From Firmicutes bacterium CAG:95 (GTDB taxonomy: Bacteria; Bacillota; Clostridia; Lachnospirales; Lachnospiraceae): a DNA stretch of 9,663 nt. The position numbers and the translations under genes are program-made. The stretch lies in the NCBI GenBank assembly GCA_000438155.1, contig FR902829.1, positions 1 to 9,663 on the forward strand. The letters run 5' to 3'. This document shows, one piece after another, positions 1-7,075 of the stretch. Each line of letters starts with the position of its first letter. Position 1 is the stretch's first letter. The notes under the pieces were generated by a model. That model was given only the letters and a program-made list of their open reading frames with translations. It searched no databases and was not told the origin of the DNA.

Positions 1-986
1 TCTATATAACTGGGAAATTCATCTGAAGTATTTCCAGACATAACGGGAACATTTACATGCTTGCCTTCCATGAAAAGAACCATTGGGTCACCTACACAGA
101 ACTTGTGATCCAATACGGTAAACATAGCCGGAAATATTTTGGTATATTCCTCATACTTGTCACGAATCGTAGCCGCATCCAGCCTACGAGCCTGCTCAAT
201 AGTCGAGCAGCCCAGGAAAGAAAGAAAATGCTGTCCGTTTTCCTCAGCATGCCACAATTCCTCCGGCACTCCGATTCCCCCAACCTGATAAGGAGAGCGA
301 ATCATTGCACTCATCACTACTGCACGATGAAATAAGCCTTCATTATCCATACATGCCATCTGGCTCATAACACTTCCGCCTCCGGCTGACTGTCCTGCAA
401 TGGTCACATTACCCGGATCTCCACCAAAGAAAGCAATATTTCTCTGTACCCATCGAAGTGCTGCCTGCTGATCCAGACTTCCAAAATTAGTCGGTGCGTC
501 AGGCTGCTCCTCTGTCAGCTGAGGATGTGCCAAAAATCCAAAAACATTAACCCGGTAGTTTACCGTTACAACAACCACGCCGCGACGTGCAATTCTCTCT
601 CCGTCAAATTCCATTTCGGCAGGATATCCACACTGGAGTCCTCCTCCGAAAAACCATACCAAAACCGGCTGTTTTTCTGTTACTTCTTTAGCACCTGTCC
701 ATACGTTCAAATACAGACAGTCCTCATCCATGGCAATTTCCGGATCCACATGCCACTCACGGATATACACGTTATCACCAATTCCCGGGACGCTCTGCAT
801 GGAAATCGGAGCAAAGCGATAGCATTCACGAACTCCATCCCAGTCTTCACAGGGCTGGGGTGCTCTCCATCTGTTCTCTCCTACCGGAGGAGCCGCAAAA
901 GGGATTCCCTTAAATGCAGTTATTCTAGGATCTGCGGCTTCAATACCTTTCACCCATCCATTTTCTGTCTGTACTGTTCTCAGCAT
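1..986 (-). CDS. Type-B carboxylesterase, C-terminus cut by window edge
   Basis: Serine hydrolase of the carboxylesterase type-B (alpha/beta-hydrolase) family; only the first 328 residues are in the window, against about 500 for the family. Family marks seen in order are KGIPFAAPPVGENRW (26-40), the signature EDCLYLNVW (88-96), the oxyanion-hole loop FGGG (113-116), NYRVNVFGF (143-151), and the nucleophile elbow GQSAG with Ser200. Glu323 in SGNTSDE is the likely acid of the triad; the His lies beyond the edge. There is no signal peptide, so it should act in the cytoplasm. The ATG at 984-986 has GGAGG at 995-999, 8 nt upstream, and lies 23 nt after the GH120 stop, so the two are probably co-transcribed. 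The neighbouring xylosidase suggests it removes acetyl or aromatic esters from imported oligosaccharides. That substrate is inference, since the family is broad. Confidence 0.9.
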   Translation of the reverse strand, partial: MLRTVQTENGWVKGIEAADPRITAFKGIPFAAPPVGENRWRAPQPCEDWDGVRECYRFAPISMQSVPGIGDNVYIREWHVDPEIAMDEDCLYLNVWTGAKEVTEKQPVLVWFFGGGLQCGYPAEMEFDGERIARRGVVVVTVNYRVNVFGFLAHPQLTEEQPDAPTNFGSLDQQAALRWVQRNIAFFGGDPGNVTIAGQSAGGGSVMSQMACMDNEGLFHRAVVMSAMIRSPYQVGGIGVPEELWHAEENGQHFLSFLGCSTIEQARRLDAATIRDKYEEYTKIFPAMFTVLDHKFCVGDPMVLFMEGKHVNVPVMSGNTSDEFPSYI

Positions 987-1009
987 AATTCCTACCTCCG
1001 CTAATTTTA

Positions 1010-2965
1010 CTATTTCTTTCTGGGATCAATGTCATAAATCCTATTAGGATCAAGCTCTGCAAAAGGTCCCGGCAGGCATCTTCCATTCTCAATTTCTATT
1101 CCATAAAAATCTGCCTGTATCAGTGCACTTGCATCTACTGATTGCGTCTTTTCCGGTTCAAATACAAAATTTCTTTTCTCCAGTTCACCTGGGAACACAA
1201 AGGGTTTCTTTGCCGCCTTTTTGCAGGTAAAAGTCAGCTTTTCTGTATCAACATCAACGTCAAACCAGGCCTCCTGTCCATGCAGGTCAAAGCCGTAAAA
1301 TTCCTGCCAGGCAGGAAGATGCAGGCATACCGGCGGCTGTGGATAAAGGATTCTCAGGTAACCGCCCTCTTCCTTTACGTAGCAATTACCCTCTGCCTTG
1401 TTGGCCTTGGTGGGCATCTTTATGGCCGCCTCCTCGCAATGATAGAAAATATTATTGATAAGCTCTGCATCCACAGAAGTTCCGCCTCTGTTCATTCCTT
1501 CCGCCCGAAACGAAACAGGCTTTGCGAAATATCCTGCACTGCGGCAGTTTCCTATGAGATTATTCACAATTCTTAGGTGATCCGTGCCTTCGCCATAAAT
1601 ACCGTAACCGTTCACGACATCATGTTCTTCCATCTTGTACCAGCCGGTTGATCCAGGCTCAACCGGAATCTTCTTCGGATCAAAACGTCCCTCTACATTC
1701 CAGATAATGTTGTTATCGATCAGGTTGATTCCATCTCTTGTACACTCAATAAAGATAGCTTCTCTCTGCTCCTTGCCATCCAGGAACAGATTTCCTGTAA
1801 TTCGGTTATTTTCGTTTCCACAATCAAGCCAAATATGATCCGCCCGGAATGTATTCCGAAACACATTGTGACGGATCAGGCCATCTACACTGTTATGAAG
1901 CTTGATAGCTCCTGCTTCCCAGGAAAGCTCCATTTTCTGCCAGCCCGTTCCCTCGATCAGGTTGTCCTCGATCAGCATATGAGCAGCAAAAAGTCCGGCG
2001 ATGCCGCATACTCCCACATCTTTGATTGTGCATCTTCTCACTACGCTGTGACCGATCACCTGTCCCGGAATCAGTTCGTGATGCCAGCATTCATTTCCTA
2101 CATCGATGCCTACCGCATTGGACCAGTCAATGGTGCAGTCCTCGATGATCCAGTGGTGGCCTCTGTAACAGGAAAGAGCTCCCCGCTGAGGAACCGGTGC
2201 TCCTGTAGCCGCATGGGCACAGGTAATTCCCTTTACTTTAATATAAGAAAGGAAGGGGAGCTCCGGTGCGAAGCACTGCTCTCTGCATGTAATCTCAATC
2301 TTATGGTCTGAAGGATCTGCATCTCCCGGCAGACGGAAATGAACTGTCTGTCCATTGGCTTCTACCCAGTAGCTTCCCTGACATTTGGACATCTGATTAT
2401 ATAAAGCCACCTGCTGCAGAGGTTTTCCATCACAGAAAATCATTCCTCTTCGGTTCAGATAAGTAGTCATATCTGTTTTTTCATATTCAATAAATAACCT
2501 GTCGTGTAATATATTAACCGCACAAAATGGGTTATATCCTTTGAAAAGTTCTGGATTCAGGCGATATTCCCATATGCGGATTTTTTCCCTGTCTATTTCA
2601 TCTTTAAAATTCCCCTGAACACGCCAACCGGTGCTGGGGTTAAAATCTGTAACTAATTCAGAGGCCTTAATAACAACCTCATCGTCTCCATAAGCTTCAA
2701 AACTTACCATATTCTCCGGAGATGATCCTCCGGCTGTTGGGTGCACACACTCCCGATATTCCCCACCATGAATCAAAACACGGCTGCCTGCTGTTGCCAG
2801 CTTTGCCGCAGCATTAATTGTTTTCAGCGGTTTCTCCAAAGTACCCTCATTTGCATCATCCGCCATAGGGTGATTCTGATTAACATGAATTTCTTTTTTA
2901 TAAGTTACCGGCACCTCCCAAAATTCAAAGGATTTTCCGTTTGGTAAAATTGCTGAATGATCCAT
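1010..2965 (-). CDS. GH120-like beta-xylosidase (right-handed beta-helix glycosidase)
   Basis: A 651-residue protein without a signal peptide, probably a cytoplasmic exo-glycosidase releasing xylose-type residues from short oligosaccharides. The N-terminus (25-102: EIHVNQ, EGTLEKPLKTINAAAKLA, VLIHGGEYRE) is the typical opening of a parallel beta-helix. A jelly-roll-like insert (about 105-235) follows, then helix coils rich in IIEDCTI, VVRRCTI and LIEDNLIEG repeats (240-530). From memory it aligns along its length with GH120 XylC of Thermoanaerobacterium saccharolyticum, including YI-VKG----AHAAT, WIIED and AGIKLH/AGAIKLH. The GH120 nucleophile Asp (WLD) corresponds to Asp381 and the acid/base Glu (FVE) to Glu407 (FIE). 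The start has AGGCAGGA at 2971-2978, 5 nt upstream; the stop is TAG. It lies just after an intrinsic terminator, so its expression may depend on readthrough. The beta-helix fold is near certain; the family is likely; xylose specificity is inferred. Confidence 0.85.
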   Translation of the reverse strand: MDHSAILPNGKSFEFWEVPVTYKKEIHVNQNHPMADDANEGTLEKPLKTINAAAKLATAGSRVLIHGGEYRECVHPTAGGSSPENMVSFEAYGDDEVVIKASELVTDFNPSTGWRVQGNFKDEIDREKIRIWEYRLNPELFKGYNPFCAVNILHDRLFIEYEKTDMTTYLNRRGMIFCDGKPLQQVALYNQMSKCQGSYWVEANGQTVHFRLPGDADPSDHKIEITCREQCFAPELPFLSYIKVKGITCAHAATGAPVPQRGALSCYRGHHWIIEDCTIDWSNAVGIDVGNECWHHELIPGQVIGHSVVRRCTIKDVGVCGIAGLFAAHMLIEDNLIEGTGWQKMELSWEAGAIKLHNSVDGLIRHNVFRNTFRADHIWLDCGNENNRITGNLFLDGKEQREAIFIECTRDGINLIDNNIIWNVEGRFDPKKIPVEPGSTGWYKMEEHDVVNGYGIYGEGTDHLRIVNNLIGNCRSAGYFAKPVSFRAEGMNRGGTSVDAELINNIFYHCEEAAIKMPTKANKAEGNCYVKEEGGYLRILYPQPPVCLHLPAWQEFYGFDLHGQEAWFDVDVDTEKLTFTCKKAAKKPFVFPGELEKRNFVFEPEKTQSVDASALIQADFYGIEIENGRCLPGPFAELDPNRIYDIDPRKK

Positions 2966-2985
2966 ATTGTTCCTGCCTTTCTGCT

Positions 2986-3020
2986 AAAAACAAGGCGCCT
3001 CTTCCGGTAAGAGGCGCCTT
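2986..3020 (-). terminator. Intrinsic terminator after the binding-protein gene
   Basis: A perfect 12-bp inverted repeat (AAGGCGCCTCTT at 2992-3003 and its complement at 3009-3020) has a 5-nt loop. On the minus strand it is followed by GTTTTTAG, so it terminates the leftward transcript; there is no T-run on the other side. It lies 70 nt after the binding-protein stop and only 20 nt before the GH120 start. It therefore probably cuts most transcripts after the transporter genes and lets a fraction through to the enzymes. Confidence 0.9.
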
Positions 3021-3090
3021 AAAAATCAATCGTACCAGAATTGGTAACTATTTAGAACCAATTTTAAAATTACTGCAATCGCTGTATTGG
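3021..3090. other. Spacer between binding-protein stop and terminator
   Basis: This 70-base AT-rich spacer holds a perfect 12-bp palindrome, AATTTTAAAATT, at 3060-3071. I looked for a minus-strand promoter that could serve the GH120 gene. The best candidate is TTGCAG with TAAATA 18 nt later, which matches the -35 consensus at only three positions, so I do not call a promoter here. Confidence 0.4.
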
Positions 3091-4866
3091 TTATTTTGCA
3101 GCAACTGCATTCTTAGCATCTAATTCAATCTGATACTTATCGGTATCAAACTTTACAAGATCCTGGAATCCATAGCCGTCCAGAGTTTTGGACATTTCAT
3201 CCCATAATGCATCAAAGTTTGCATCATCTGATGCGTAGATCATTCTCCAGGAATAATCACAAACAGTTTCATTACACTGGTTACGGATAACAGCAATATC
3301 TGTTGTATCTACAGGAAGAGAGACGCTTACGTTAGGGCTGATTACCAGCTTGTTGTTCTTCTTCATATAATCAGCAGGCTCCTCAGCATCAAATCTTTCA
3401 CGCCATTCCCTCTTCATGTCGGTCAGAGTTGCTTCCTTGTAGCTGCTCCAGTAGTTTACTACGTAAGTCTCACCGGTCAGAGGATTAATGCTGTTCGCAT
3501 TAACAATCCACTGGTTAATGGCATTATTTCCATCACTATATCCGCCGCCACCCCATTCTTCCGGAACATTGAGGTTATCCATAAGTGCATTGGAATTAAT
3601 CTGGGTAAGCTTTCCATCTTCGCCCACTTCATAGTTAAAGCCTTCAATTCCAGCATGCTGGAACATTAATCCTTCCGGACTTGCATACCAGTCAAGGAAT
3701 TCCATAATTTTTGCATACTTTTCATCATCCACTTGTGAACCAACTGCCCAAACACGACCGGAACCATAATAAGCATCTGCATCGGTGTAATATTCCTGAT
3801 CTGCTACAGGAGTAAAGATAAATCCTGTTCCATCCTTCAGTCTTTCTGTAGAATTCCAGAAACCTGTCTGCCAGCTATACCACATCAGATAAACCTGACC
3901 TGCGCTCATCTTTGCACATGCTGAGTTCCAATCCTGAGTAGCGGAATCCGGATCAACAAGACCTCTCTGGTTAGCTTCATAGAGGAATTTCAAAATCTTA
4001 TAATAAGTGCCGTTCTTATCTGTTAACGGAATAAAGGTTCCGTCCGGCTTTAAGATGGCAGAGCCCTTAATCTTCTCACCATACCAGGTGGTCAGCTGAA
4101 CAACGTTGGCAATACCAAGCATTCCGTCACCACCATCCCAGTCAGGCCACAGAGACATTGCATAGCATGCATCTCCTGCATCATTAGTGGGGTGTTTTTC
4201 CATCATCTGCTCTAAAACATCAAGCAATCCATCAAGATCCGCAATATCAGGGGTACCCAGTTCCTTATAAAGATCCCAACGAAGTAAAGGGCTTGAGTAA
4301 ATGGTATCCTGGGAATAGGATGTAGGAGATGTACTCAGCATTTCGGTAGGAATGCCATAGGTTGCGCCATTGTCATTTCCTTCCAGTCCATTATTCAGTA
4401 CATCAATCTGATCCTTGTAATCTGCAAGATTTGAATAATTCCAGATGTCAGCACTGATATCCTTAATCAGTCCGGCATCAACACATTCTTTAAACTGGCC
4501 GGATTCCAGAATCAGAATATCTCCGAGATTACCACTGCTGGAACGTGTCTGATAAATTGCATCGCCTGCTACCTGAGGAGCAATAATGTTCAATTCAATG
4601 TTGAAACGATCCTTAACAACCTTTGCAAACCATCCTGTCTGTACGCCCTGATAGTTTGCGGCTACGTCGAAAATTTCAATCGTCATGGTGTCTCCATCAG
4701 AAGCAGTGCTATCTGTCGAATCTGCTTCCGCCGTCGTTTCTGTGCTTTTTTCACTCTCTGAAGCTGCTGAACTGTCAGCTGACTCGGAAGAACTGCCACA
4801 TCCTGCCAGTAGGCTTGCTGTCATGGCACCTGCACACAGGAGTGAAATAAGTTTTTTACCTTTCAT
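3091..4866 (-). CDS. Sugar ABC transporter substrate-binding lipoprotein (LplA/YtcQ type)
   Basis: Extracellular solute-binding protein (591 aa) that captures an oligosaccharide and delivers it to the two permeases upstream. The N-terminus MKGKKLISLLCAGAMTASLL is a lipoprotein signal peptide, and the lipobox LAGC places the lipidated Cys at 23. A Ser/Glu/Thr-rich flexible linker (24-60) follows; the binding domain then begins at about MTIEIFDVAANYQG. It is rich in Trp and Tyr (for example VYLMWYSWQTGFWN), as expected for stacking on sugar rings. It is longer than Bacillus LplA-like proteins (about 500 aa), as many clostridial members are. An in-frame GTG seven codons upstream is possible, but the ATG at 4864-4866 has AGAGAGGG at 4871-4878 and gives a normal signal peptide. 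The ligand cannot be read from sequence; neighbours suggest a xylan-derived oligosaccharide. Confidence 0.93.
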   Translation of the reverse strand: MKGKKLISLLCAGAMTASLLAGCGSSSESADSSAASESEKSTETTAEADSTDSTASDGDTMTIEIFDVAANYQGVQTGWFAKVVKDRFNIELNIIAPQVAGDAIYQTRSSSGNLGDILILESGQFKECVDAGLIKDISADIWNYSNLADYKDQIDVLNNGLEGNDNGATYGIPTEMLSTSPTSYSQDTIYSSPLLRWDLYKELGTPDIADLDGLLDVLEQMMEKHPTNDAGDACYAMSLWPDWDGGDGMLGIANVVQLTTWYGEKIKGSAILKPDGTFIPLTDKNGTYYKILKFLYEANQRGLVDPDSATQDWNSACAKMSAGQVYLMWYSWQTGFWNSTERLKDGTGFIFTPVADQEYYTDADAYYGSGRVWAVGSQVDDEKYAKIMEFLDWYASPEGLMFQHAGIEGFNYEVGEDGKLTQINSNALMDNLNVPEEWGGGGYSDGNNAINQWIVNANSINPLTGETYVVNYWSSYKEATLTDMKREWRERFDAEEPADYMKKNNKLVISPNVSVSLPVDTTDIAVIRNQCNETVCDYSWRMIYASDDANFDALWDEMSKTLDGYGFQDLVKFDTDKYQIELDAKNAVAAK

Positions 4867-4917
4867 AATTCCCTCTCTTTCCCGCACATATTGCGCTAAT
4901 AAATTTTATAACTAATC

Positions 4918-4936
4918 AACAGGACATGTGCCTGTT
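4918..4936 (-). other. Small stem-loop between permease 2 and binding-protein genes
   Basis: AACAGG and CCTGTT form a 6-bp stem around a 7-nt loop just after the permease 2 stop codon, within the 72-nt gap before the binding-protein gene. No run of T follows, so it is a poor terminator. Such a hairpin could slow 3'-to-5' decay or mark a processing point, letting the binding protein be made in excess of the permeases. Function is inferred. Confidence 0.35.
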
Positions 4937-4938
4937 CA

Positions 4939-5868
4939 TTATCCCTTTACAGCACCGATCATAATACCCTTGGTAAAGAATCTCTGGAAGATGGGATATA
5001 CCAGGATGATCGGTGTTACTACTACAATCGTTACCGTCATACGAATGGATGTTGCTGTGGAAGCATGTGCAAGACTGGCTGCCATAGCTTCCGCCGAGGA
5101 AGAATTATTTACCAGTGACTTCAAGGAGCTTGCCTGATTCAGATAATTGTACAAAACATACTGTAATGTATAGAGCTTATCATCTGTAACCAGAAGCAGG
5201 GTATCCTGGAAGGAGTTCCACTGTGCAACTGCTGCAAAGATCGCTACCGTCGCAAGAATCGGTTTGATAATCGGTATAATGATCTGGAAAAAGATTCTCA
5301 GCGTTCCGGCTCCGTCAATCTCTGCCGCATCCTCTAACTCCTTGGGAATAGACTCTACAAAGGTCTTACATAAAATAATGTAAAATGGCTGAACGGCTGC
5401 AGGAAGGATGTAAACCCAGAAGTTATTGGTAAGCCCCAGGTTCTTCATGGTGATAAACCAGGGAATAATACCCGCGTTAAAATACATGGTTGCGGCTACC
5501 AATCTGAACCACAACTTTCTGTGCCACATGGTTTCTCTGGTAAACATATATCCCAGGAAAGCCGCTACAATTACCGTTACAAACGTTCCGATCACCGTTC
5601 TGGCTAAAGAAATTTTCGTGGCTTGAAGCAGACCGTCAATCTTCATTACGTTCAGGTAATTGGTGAAGTGAATCCCCTTAGGCCAGAAGACGATCTTTCC
5701 ACGTTCACTTAAGTCATTTGCACTGATCGTGTTAATAAAAATGTAGTAAAACGGATAAACACATACAAAAGCAAAAATGGAATAAATCACATAGGTAAGG
5801 ATGCTGATAATTCTGTCACCGATACTGACTTTGTATTTTATTTTTTTTGTTTTCGGTTCTTTACTCAT
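4939..5868 (-). CDS. Sugar ABC transporter permease 2 (LplC/YtcP type, CUT1)
   Basis: Inner-membrane subunit (309 aa) of a binding-protein-dependent sugar importer of the MalG/LplC class. About six hydrophobic segments are visible: roughly 20-48, 88-110, 125-140, 150-170, 197-217 and 277-296. The cytoplasmic EAA loop that docks the ATPase is at 179-203 (EDAAEIDGAG, then IIIPIIKP). The C-terminus KGIMIGAVKG is typical of this subfamily. A Lys-rich N-terminus (KEPKTKKIKYK) precedes the first membrane segment. The start follows permease 1 by a 12-nt gap, which is almost filled by the ribosome site GGGGGAAG (5873-5880), so the two are translated from one message. No ATPase gene is adjacent; this class usually borrows a shared MsmK/MsmX-like ATPase. 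Confidence 0.95.
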   Translation of the reverse strand: MSKEPKTKKIKYKVSIGDRIISILTYVIYSIFAFVCVYPFYYIFINTISANDLSERGKIVFWPKGIHFTNYLNVMKIDGLLQATKISLARTVIGTFVTVIVAAFLGYMFTRETMWHRKLWFRLVAATMYFNAGIIPWFITMKNLGLTNNFWVYILPAAVQPFYIILCKTFVESIPKELEDAAEIDGAGTLRIFFQIIIPIIKPILATVAIFAAVAQWNSFQDTLLLVTDDKLYTLQYVLYNYLNQASSLKSLVNNSSSAEAMAASLAHASTATSIRMTVTIVVVTPIILVYPIFQRFFTKGIMIGAVKG

Positions 5869-5880
5869 TTCGCTTCCCCC

Positions 5881-6804
5881 TTAAATAAATCCTTCGCCTC
5901 TGATGAGCTTTGAAGCTTTATTGGTAACACACAGCAAAACAACGCTGATCAAAGTCTTCAGAATACTGATGGCAGTAGAAAGGGAATATCCTCCGCTACC
6001 CATTGCCAGATTGTAAACATACAGGTCAAGAACCTGAATACTATCTTTATTGAATGCATTCTGGAATACGAAGTACTGCTCCATTCCGTTGCTGAGGAAG
6101 TTTGCAAGATTCAGCATAACCAGTACAAAGTAGGTCGGAAGAATACTTGGAATGGTAATGTTCCAGATAATCTGCATCCTGGATGCACCGTCTACCTTGG
6201 CCGCTTCATTCATTTCCTCATCAATTCCGGCGATAGCAGCCAGATACATGATTGCGGCCCATCCGGCATTTTTCCAGGTCAGCCACAGCCACATCTTAAA
6301 CCAGATATGATCTCCCGACTGTAAGAACAGAACCGGTGAATCAATAAGTCCCAGCTTCATTCCAACCGTATTCACAACGCCGGTACTGTTAAATACACAG
6401 TATGCAATGGAGTAAACAAGTACCCAACTGATGAAGTTTGGAAGAGTTGTAACTGTCTGTACGATCTTCTGGAATGGTCTGCACTTGATTTCATTAAGAA
6501 AGATGGCAAATATCATCGGAAACCAGGAAAACAAAAGGCTGATACCACTCATAGCAAAAGTATTTCGAATTACCATAAGCAACTGCTTTAATTTCACATC
6601 ATTTTCCACCATAGATTTGAACCACTTTAGTCCAACGAACTTATCCCACGAAAGTGATGCAGGCGGCTTATAGTCAAAAAAGGCATATACCCAGCCATAC
6701 AGTGGATAATAAGAAAAGACCAACACCAGAATCAGAAAGGGAAGTATGTATAAAAATTCTCTGTACCCTCTCAATTTTTTCTTATTACTGAAAAAATCTT
6801 TCAT
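5881..6804 (-). CDS. Sugar ABC transporter permease 1 (LplB/YteP type, CUT1)
   Basis: Inner-membrane partner of permease 2 (307 aa), of the MalF/LplB class. The first membrane segment (17-43: FLYILPFLILVLVFSYYPLY) carries the PLYGW signature of LplB-like proteins. Further segments lie at about 74-103, 115-138, 170-193, 218-237 and 276-293. The EAA loop is at 199-223 (NEAAKVDGAS, then TIPSILP). An in-frame ATG at 6883-6885 would add 27 residues, but I chose the ATG at 6802-6804. It has a perfect AGGAGG at 6811-6816, six nt upstream, and the longer reading frame would begin before the predicted transcription start near 6860. This is the first gene of the transporter operon. It is directly controlled by the promoter and LacI-type operator upstream. 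Confidence 0.95.
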   Translation of the reverse strand: MKDFFSNKKKLRGYREFLYILPFLILVLVFSYYPLYGWVYAFFDYKPPASLSWDKFVGLKWFKSMVENDVKLKQLLMVIRNTFAMSGISLLFSWFPMIFAIFLNEIKCRPFQKIVQTVTTLPNFISWVLVYSIAYCVFNSTGVVNTVGMKLGLIDSPVLFLQSGDHIWFKMWLWLTWKNAGWAAIMYLAAIAGIDEEMNEAAKVDGASRMQIIWNITIPSILPTYFVLVMLNLANFLSNGMEQYFVFQNAFNKDSIQVLDLYVYNLAMGSGGYSLSTAISILKTLISVVLLCVTNKASKLIRGEGFI

Positions 6805-6837
6805 TTCTGTCCTCCTATCTGTTTCGCTCCAACGATT

Positions 6838-6855
6838 TGGTTTAACGTTTGACAT
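6838..6855. promoter_or_regulatory. Proximal LacI-type operator
   Basis: The plus strand reads TGGTTTAACGTTTGAC, centred on the CG at 6846-6847. It lies just downstream of the predicted start of the transporter transcript, where a bound repressor would block initiation. The central CpG flanked by AA and TT is the usual core of LacI/CcpA-family sites. The neighbouring repressor is the natural candidate, although a global CcpA-like protein could also bind. Confidence 0.65.
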
Positions 6856-6865
6856 CTTTAGTTTT

Positions 6866-6894
6866 ATAATATTATCCAATTTCACCTATGTCAA
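6866..6894 (-). promoter_or_regulatory. Sigma-A-type promoter of the transporter operon
   Basis: On the minus strand TTGACA (6889-6894) is followed after 17 nt by TATTAT (6866-6871), giving a predicted start near 6860. The -35 is a perfect match and the -10 matches at five of six positions, with ideal spacing. The resulting leader of about 55 nt contains the proximal operator and the AGGAGG site of permease 1. Confidence 0.8.
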
Positions 6895-6928
6895 CAGTTT
6901 TGGTGTAATTATGTGCTTTTTGTATACT

Positions 6929-6966
6929 TTCATAAACTTTTATGACTTATTTTATGCAATTTGCAT
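6929..6966. promoter_or_regulatory. Two dyads upstream of the transporter promoter
   Basis: Two perfect inverted repeats lie upstream of the -35: TCATAAA-CT-TTTATGA (6930-6945) and ATGCAA-T-TTGCAT (6954-6966). They sit between the promoter and the distal operator, about 70-105 nt upstream of the predicted transcription start, where activators often bind. AT-rich DNA gives such repeats by chance, so binding is a suggestion only. Confidence 0.35.
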
Positions 6967-6967
6967 G

Positions 6968-6985
6968 TGGTTAAACGTTTTCTTA
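6968..6985. promoter_or_regulatory. Distal LacI-type operator
   Basis: The plus strand reads TGGTTAAACGTTT, identical to the proximal operator at 12 of 13 aligned bases and in the same orientation, with centre 6976-6977. The centres are 130 bp apart, flanking the promoter, as expected if a repressor tetramer or paired dimers loop the DNA. The inner AAACGTTT is a perfect palindrome. Confidence 0.6.
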
Positions 6986-7006
6986 TATTAGTGTGCTACC
7001 AATGCC

Positions 7007-7042
7007 AAAAAGAGGCCGCAGTCAGTAATGACTGCGGCCTCT
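7007..7042 (-). terminator. Intrinsic terminator of the lacI-family gene
   Basis: A perfect 14-bp stem (AGAGGCCGCAGTCA at 7011-7024 paired with 7029-7042) has a four-base loop and is followed on the minus strand by a T-run (7007-7011). It lies 33 nt after the repressor stop codon and separates that unit from the transporter promoter. Confidence 0.95.
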
Positions 7043-7075
7043 CCTCGTAACTATGCTTATTTTATTTGATTTCAA

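Noticed and set aside
639..650. Apparent loss of the HGGG oxyanion motif in the esterase (FGGG instead)
   Set aside because: FGGG is also used by other active type-B family members such as Candida rugosa lipases; the backbone glycines are intact.
525..1004. Plus-strand 159-codon open frame
   Set aside because: It lies opposite the esterase, which carries all family motifs; the plus frame is a shadow.
1835..2311. Plus-strand 158-codon open frame and other frames opposite GH120
   Set aside because: The minus-strand GH120-like frame covers the whole region with clear beta-helix coils and catalytic residues.
4867..4887. GTG start giving a 598-residue binding protein
   Set aside because: It would place an acidic/charged MREREGI in front of a complete lipoprotein signal peptide; the ATG at 4866 has the ribosome site at the right spacing.
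6805..6885. Longer 334-residue version of permease 1 starting at 6885
   Set aside because: It would begin upstream of the predicted transcription start, has no ribosome site and encodes a charged tail unlike the family; ATG 6804 has a perfect AGGAGG.
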